NCBI GenBank assembly: GCA_035501735.1
Contig: DATJVR010000012.1
Location: forward strand, 1-64,000
Origin: PNAI01 sp035501735
Lineage (GTDB): Bacteria; Pseudomonadota; Alphaproteobacteria; Rhizobiales; Xanthobacteraceae
Direction of reading: 5' to 3'
DNA length: 64,000 bases
Below the pieces are notes generated by a model, which saw only the letters and a program-made list of their open reading frames with translations, did no database searches and was not told the DNA's origin. Within the stretch, counting starts at the first letter, position 1; every line of letters starts with the position of its first letter. Of the stretch, positions 60,036 through 64,000 are shown one piece after another. Both the position numbers and the translations under genes were made by a program.

Positions 60036-60899
60036 TCACCATACCAGCAGTCCGCGTCCCGGCGCCACGGCCCCGCCATGGGCAAGCCCGATGATAACAG
60101 CGAGCAAACTCGCCGCCATAAATCCGTCGAGCCGATCCATGAGACCGCCATGGCCCGGAATGAGCCAGCTCGCATCCTTGACGTTGAATTGGCGTTTGAC
60201 CGCCGACTCCAGGACATCACCGGACTGCGAGGCGACTGACAGCAGGAAAGCAACCAAGCTGATCGCCGCGATATCCTCCATGCCGAAATATTTCGCCACC
60301 GCGATTCCCGCGCCAATGCCGGCTGCAAGCCCGCCGATCGCGCCGGCCCAAGTCTTGTTCGGCGATATTCGCGGAATCAATTTCGGTCCGCCGAACGTGC
60401 GGCCCACCACGTAGGCCAGAACGTCGGTCGACCACACCACGGCAAACACCAATACGATGACCCTGAAACCGAACATCGGGTCCGCACGCAAGACCACCGG
60501 TGCGACAAGAAGCACAGCCGCATAGGCGAGACCGACGACCGACCAGGAGCGACGCACTTTTGTGGCCAGCGTCGAAACGCCGAGCGCGCCAAGCGAGATC
60601 AAGATCAGCGCCAGGACCGGCCGGCTCATCGCCCAAAGCAGGCTGGTGCCCACGATGGCAATGGAGCCGATGGCAAAAACCGGGTTTTTGTCGTGCGTGC
60701 AGACCATTCCATCCCATTCCCACAGCACGACAAGCGCGGCGATCGTCCAAAACAGCAAGAATACCTGATCGCCGACATAGGCAACGCCCAACGCGAGCGG
60801 CGCCATGACCAGCGAGGATAGGATGCGCAAGACGAGGTTACTGTTGCCGGCCTGCGGTAATACCGTCTGGGGCGGAGTGATCTGATCGGCGCCGGCCAT
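60036..60899 (-). CDS. cdsA: Phosphatidate cytidylyltransferase
   Basis: A 287-residue membrane enzyme that makes CDP-diacylglycerol. About eight membrane segments. The CTP transferase signature is visible as SGDVLESAVKRQFNVKD..IPGHGGLMDRLDG (residues about 225-258), and SPNKTWAGAIGG precedes it. Its stop is followed by the dxr start, and its start is 3 bases after the uppS stop. Confidence 0.96.
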   Translation of the reverse strand: MAGADQITPPQTVLPQAGNSNLVLRILSSLVMAPLALGVAYVGDQVFLLFWTIAALVVLWEWDGMVCTHDKNPVFAIGSIAIVGTSLLWAMSRPVLALILISLGALGVSTLATKVRRSWSVVGLAYAAVLLVAPVVLRADPMFGFRVIVLVFAVVWSTDVLAYVVGRTFGGPKLIPRISPNKTWAGAIGGLAAGIGAGIAVAKYFGMEDIAAISLVAFLLSVASQSGDVLESAVKRQFNVKDASWLIPGHGGLMDRLDGFMAASLLAVIIGLAHGGAVAPGRGLLVW

Positions 60900-60902
60900 G
60901 GG

Positions 60903-61655
60903 TCAAGACCCCTGTTGGGCGGCGAGACCCCCGAAGCGGCGCTCGCGGCGGCGGTATTCGCCGATCGCATTCTCGAGCGCAGCCCGGTCGAAATCAGGCC
61001 AGTAAATCGGGAGGAAGACCAGTTCGCTGTAGGCCGCCTGCCAAAGCAGGAAATTGGACAATCGCTGCTCGCCGCTGGTGCGGATGATCAGATCGGGATC
61101 GGGCAGATCCGCGGTATCGAGATGGCGGCCCAGCAGTTCGGGCGTTATCGCGTCCGTGCTCAACCGGCCCGCCGCAACTTCGCCCGCAATCCGTTGCGCC
61201 GCGCGCGCCAACTCCTGGCGCGAACCATAGTTGAAGGCAACCACGAGCGTGAGCTTGACGTTTTCGCGCGTTAACTCCTCGGCCTCCTCCAACAATCTCC
61301 GGATCTCCGGGTCCAAGTCTTCGCGTTCGCCGATGACCCGCACGCGCACGTTGCTGCGGTGCAAGTCCGCCAGATCGTGACGGATGAAACGCCGCAGCAG
61401 GCCCATGAGTTCGCTCACCTCGGCCGGCGGCCGTGCCCAGTTCTCCGCGCTGAACGAATAGATGGTGAGGACCTGGATGCCGATATCGGCCGCAGCTCGC
61501 ACCGTGCGCCGCAGCGCCTCGACACCGCGCCGATGACCTTCCACGCGCGGCAAGCCGCGGTTGGCGGCCCAGCGTCCGTTGCCATCCATGATGATGGCAA
61601 CGTGCCGCGGCACGACAAACGGTTGTACGGATTTGGCCAACGAGGCTTCGGTCAT
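60903..61655 (-). CDS. uppS: Undecaprenyl diphosphate synthase
   Basis: A 250-residue cis-prenyltransferase that makes the C55 lipid carrier for peptidoglycan and O-antigen. Motif HVAIIMDGNGRWA with catalytic Asp, GHRRGVEALR, IYSFSAENWARP, AFNYGSRQEL, and the C-terminal DLIIRTSGEQRLSNFLLWQAAYSE. ATG at 61655; a TTG one codon upstream is not needed. 26 bases from frr. Confidence 0.97.
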   Translation of the reverse strand: MTEASLAKSVQPFVVPRHVAIIMDGNGRWAANRGLPRVEGHRRGVEALRRTVRAAADIGIQVLTIYSFSAENWARPPAEVSELMGLLRRFIRHDLADLHRSNVRVRVIGEREDLDPEIRRLLEEAEELTRENVKLTLVVAFNYGSRQELARAAQRIAGEVAAGRLSTDAITPELLGRHLDTADLPDPDLIIRTSGEQRLSNFLLWQAAYSELVFLPIYWPDFDRAALENAIGEYRRRERRFGGLAAQQGS

Positions 61656-61681
61656 CAATCGGGGGCTCCTAGCCCCTGTCC

Positions 61682-62245
61682 TTACACCGTCATGATTTCC
61701 TTTTCTTTGGCAGCGATCGCATGATCGATGTCGGTAATGGCCTGATCGGTGGCCTTCTGCACTTCGGCATCCATCCGCTTGTGGTCGTCCTGACTGATCT
61801 TATGGTCCTTTTCCATCTTTTTTAGGACCTCCATTCCGTCGCGCCGGACATGCCGCACTGCAACCTTCGCGGTTTCCGCGTATTTGTGCGCGATCTTAAC
61901 CAATTCCTTGCGCCGCTCTTCATTCAGCTCCGGAATGCGCAGGTGCAGAACTTGACCCTCTGTCGATGGATTGAGTCCGAGGTTGGCCGCGATGATGGCT
62001 TTTTCGACCGCATGAACCATCGCGCGATCCCAAACCTGCACGCTGATCATGCGCGGTTGCGGCACGCTCACCGTGGCAAGCTGATTGAGCGGCATGCTCT
62101 GGCCGTATGCGTCCACATGAATGGGATCGAGCAGATGCGCCGATGCGCGCCCGGTTCGTAACGCGCCGAGCTCTTGCTTGAGCACCGACAGCGCGCCCTG
62201 CATACGTCGTTTCAATTCGTTGATGTCATAGGTTTGAACGTTCAT
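61682..62245 (-). CDS. frr: Ribosome recycling factor
   Basis: A 187-residue RRF that, with EF-G, splits the post-termination ribosome. The coiled domain I contains LRTGRASAHLLDPIHVDAYG, ISVQVWDRAMVHAVEKAI, and RRKELVKIAHKYAETAKVAVRHVRRD. ATG at 62245 with an excellent TTGGAGGGGCC upstream; the frame opens 15 codons earlier with no family match. Confidence 0.97.
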   Translation of the reverse strand: MNVQTYDINELKRRMQGALSVLKQELGALRTGRASAHLLDPIHVDAYGQSMPLNQLATVSVPQPRMISVQVWDRAMVHAVEKAIIAANLGLNPSTEGQVLHLRIPELNEERRKELVKIAHKYAETAKVAVRHVRRDGMEVLKKMEKDHKISQDDHKRMDAEVQKATDQAITDIDHAIAAKEKEIMTV

Positions 62246-62323
62246 GGCCCCTCCAAGCAACGCTGAGCGAGGTCCGCTCCCGCAACGCACCCAATGGACG
62301 GCCCGCTTGCCGCGCCAGCTTGC

Positions 62324-63040
62324 TCAACCGCCGACCAGTGTCGCGCGACCTTTGCCGCGCAACACCGCCGCGATGGCGCCCGGCACCCGGATCGAAAACA
62401 CGATGATAGGCATACGGTTTTCCCGGGCAAGCGCGAAGGCGGTGGCGTCCATAACCTTGAGGTCGCGATCCAGCGCTTCCTGGTGGCTCAACTGGGCATA
62501 GCGTTTGGCTTTCGGGTCTTTTTTCGGGTCGGCACTATAGACCCCGTCGACATCGGTCGCCTTGAGCACGGCATCGCAGCGCATCTCGGCCGCGCGCAGG
62601 ACCGCCGTGGTGTCGGTGGTGAAAAACGGATTGCCGGTGCCGCCCGCAAACACGATGACGCGTCCCTCTTCCAGATGGCGGAGCGCGCGCGCGCGCTCAT
62701 AGGTTTCGCAGACCTGCGGCATGGTGAGCGCCGACATGCTGCGCGCCGGCGATCCCGCGCGCTCGATCGCCGCCTCCAGCATGAGCGAATTCATCACGGT
62801 CGCCAGCATGCCCATGGCATCCGCCGTGGGCCGCGCGAGATTTTTTCCCGAAATCTGCACGCCCCGCAGAATATTGCCGCCGCCCACCACGACCCCGAGC
62901 GTGACGCCCGATTTATGCGCATCAACGATATCGCGCGCGATGCGGTCGATCGTCGGTTGATGAATGCCAAAGCCGGCAGGACCGGTAAGGGCCTCACCGG
63001 AAACCTTCACGATCACGCGACGGTAGGCTGACTTGGCCAT
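62324..63040 (-). CDS. pyrH: Uridylate kinase
   Basis: A 238-residue UMP kinase of the amino-acid-kinase fold, making UDP. RVIVKVSGEAL near the start, GVVVGGGNILRG, FAGGTGNPFFTTDT, and LKATDVDGVYSADPKKDP are all conserved. ATG at 63040 (MAKSAY) with GGGGGAG 13 bases before it. An in-frame TTG two codons earlier is possible. 30 bases from tsf. Confidence 0.97.
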   Translation of the reverse strand: MAKSAYRRVIVKVSGEALTGPAGFGIHQPTIDRIARDIVDAHKSGVTLGVVVGGGNILRGVQISGKNLARPTADAMGMLATVMNSLMLEAAIERAGSPARSMSALTMPQVCETYERARALRHLEEGRVIVFAGGTGNPFFTTDTTAVLRAAEMRCDAVLKATDVDGVYSADPKKDPKAKRYAQLSHQEALDRDLKVMDATAFALARENRMPIIVFSIRVPGAIAAVLRGKGRATLVGG

Positions 63041-63070
63041 CGCCAATGATCTCCCCCGGGGCCGCCGTCG

Positions 63071-63994
63071 TCAGCGTTGACCCGCAGCCGCTGCGACTTC
63101 CGCCGCGAAATTGGTTTCCGGCTTGTCGATGCCCTCACCCAACGCATAGCGCACGAAACCGGAAACCTTGACCGGCGCGCCGACAGTCGCCTCGGCTTCC
63201 TTCAACGCCTGCGCCACGTTTTTCGCCGGATCGTGGATGTAGGCCTGATCGACGAGACAGACCTCCTTGTAGAAGGTCTTCAAGCCCGACTCCACGATCT
63301 TATCGATCATGTTGGCGGGCTTGCCTTGCGCCTTGAATTTTTCCGCCATGACTTCTTTTTCGCGGGCGACGACCTTTACATCGAGCCCGGCGGAATCAAC
63401 GGCCTGCGGATTCGACGCCGCGACATGCATGGCGATCATGCGGCCGACTTTGGCAAGCTCGTCGCCCTTTCCGTTGGACTCCATCGCGACGATCACGCCG
63501 ATCTTGCCGAGTCCGTCCGACACCGAATTGTGCATGTAATTCGCGATCACGCCTTTGCCGACCGACAGCGACGTTGCGCGACGCAGTGTCATGTTCTCGC
63601 CGATCTTCGCGATCGATTCCGCGATTGAATCGGCAATCGTCAGGCTGCCGGCTTTATGCGCGTTAATATTGTCGACATTGTCGCCGACTTCGAGCGCCAC
63701 ATTGGCGATCATCTTCACCAGACCTTGGAACAGGTCGTTACGCGCAACGAAATCGGTCTCGGAATTCACTTCGACCAACACGCCTTTGCCGTCCTTCACC
63801 GCAACGCCGATGAGGCCTTCGGCGGCAAGCCGGCCCGCTTTCTTGGCCGCCTTCGCCAGCCCCTTTTTACGCAGCCAATCAACGGCCGCTTCCATATCGC
63901 CGTTGGTTTCGATCAGCGCGGTCTTGCAGTCCATCATGCCCGCGCCGGTTCGTTCGCGAAGCTCCTTGACCATCTGGGCTGTGATGTTTGCCAT
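63071..63994 (-). CDS. tsf: Elongation factor Ts
   Basis: A 307-residue EF-Ts, which exchanges the nucleotide on EF-Tu. UBA-like N-domain with VKELRERTGAGMMDCKTALIE, TDFVARN, and two core subdomains. The ATG is at 63994, six bases from the window edge; rpsB is expected upstream (beyond the edge) since rpsB-tsf-pyrH-frr is nearly universal. It heads the visible part of the minus-strand envelope cluster. Confidence 0.97.
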   Translation of the reverse strand: MANITAQMVKELRERTGAGMMDCKTALIETNGDMEAAVDWLRKKGLAKAAKKAGRLAAEGLIGVAVKDGKGVLVEVNSETDFVARNDLFQGLVKMIANVALEVGDNVDNINAHKAGSLTIADSIAESIAKIGENMTLRRATSLSVGKGVIANYMHNSVSDGLGKIGVIVAMESNGKGDELAKVGRMIAMHVAASNPQAVDSAGLDVKVVAREKEVMAEKFKAQGKPANMIDKIVESGLKTFYKEVCLVDQAYIHDPAKNVAQALKEAEATVGAPVKVSGFVRYALGEGIDKPETNFAAEVAAAAGQR

Positions 63995-64000
63995 GGTTCC

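Overview
The window is a GC-rich, densely packed chromosomal segment from an alphaproteobacterium of the order Hyphomicrobiales (Rhizobiales), most like the Bradyrhizobium / Rhodopseudomonas / Xanthobacteraceae branch. That placement rests on gene order and protein type: dusB-ntrB-ntrC-ntrY-ntrX followed by dat-hfq-hflX-mazG, a fused ispDF, a pyruvate dehydrogenase E1-beta carrying its own lipoyl domain, LpxI instead of LpxH, moaC-moeA-lexA after the trp genes, and an alphaproteobacterial GTTC-N7-GTTC SOS box in front of lexA. No rRNA, tRNA, CRISPR array, insertion sequence or phage gene was found. No gap between genes exceeds 300 bases.

Layout. 1-323 is the start of a DUF3800 gene running off the left edge, the only clearly accessory gene. 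565-12684 holds dps, mazG, hflX, hfq, a D-amino-acid aminotransferase, a VOC protein and the nitrogen two-component block with dusB. 12847-18908 holds ispDF, a CinA-domain amidase, a RatA/COQ10-like protein, lipA, an unusual small ABC half-transporter and lpdA. 18974-25153 is the pyruvate dehydrogenase operon (pdhA-pdhB-DUF5076-pdhC-small membrane protein-lpdA on the minus strand) with ftsB and enolase upstream. 25231-33170 holds queF, an MFS exporter, kdsA, a secreted alpha/beta hydrolase, a VOC protein, an EamA permease, pyrG, secG and tpiA. 33268-42307 is a long plus-strand run: ppiD, trpE, a cupin, trpG, trpD, trpC, moaC, moeA, lexA. 42319-50456 holds comEC, glnS, gltX, gltA and a fabH of unusual type. 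50533-63994 is the minus-strand envelope and translation cluster tsf-pyrH-frr-uppS-cdsA-dxr-rseP-bamA-lpxD-fabZ-lpxA-lpxI-lpxB.

How they work together. The right-hand cluster links translation factors, lipid carriers, isoprenoid and phospholipid synthesis, lipid A synthesis and outer-membrane assembly; kdsA supplies Kdo for the same lipopolysaccharide. lipA, lpdA and the pdh genes build and lipoylate pyruvate dehydrogenase, feeding gltA; eno and tpiA sit nearby. NtrBC and NtrYX control nitrogen responses.

Most of the window is ordinary core genome. The points most worth a second look are: a fabH whose sequence looks like the Bacteroidota type and which stands alone with a TTG start; an ABC half-transporter with a severely shortened nucleotide-binding domain; a glnS in a lineage where most members make Gln-tRNA indirectly; a DUF5076 gene overlapping pdhB; a cupin inside the trp run; and a ComEC whose C-terminal domain lacks the metallo-beta-lactamase metal motif. 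I did not find a convincing multi-gene undescribed system.
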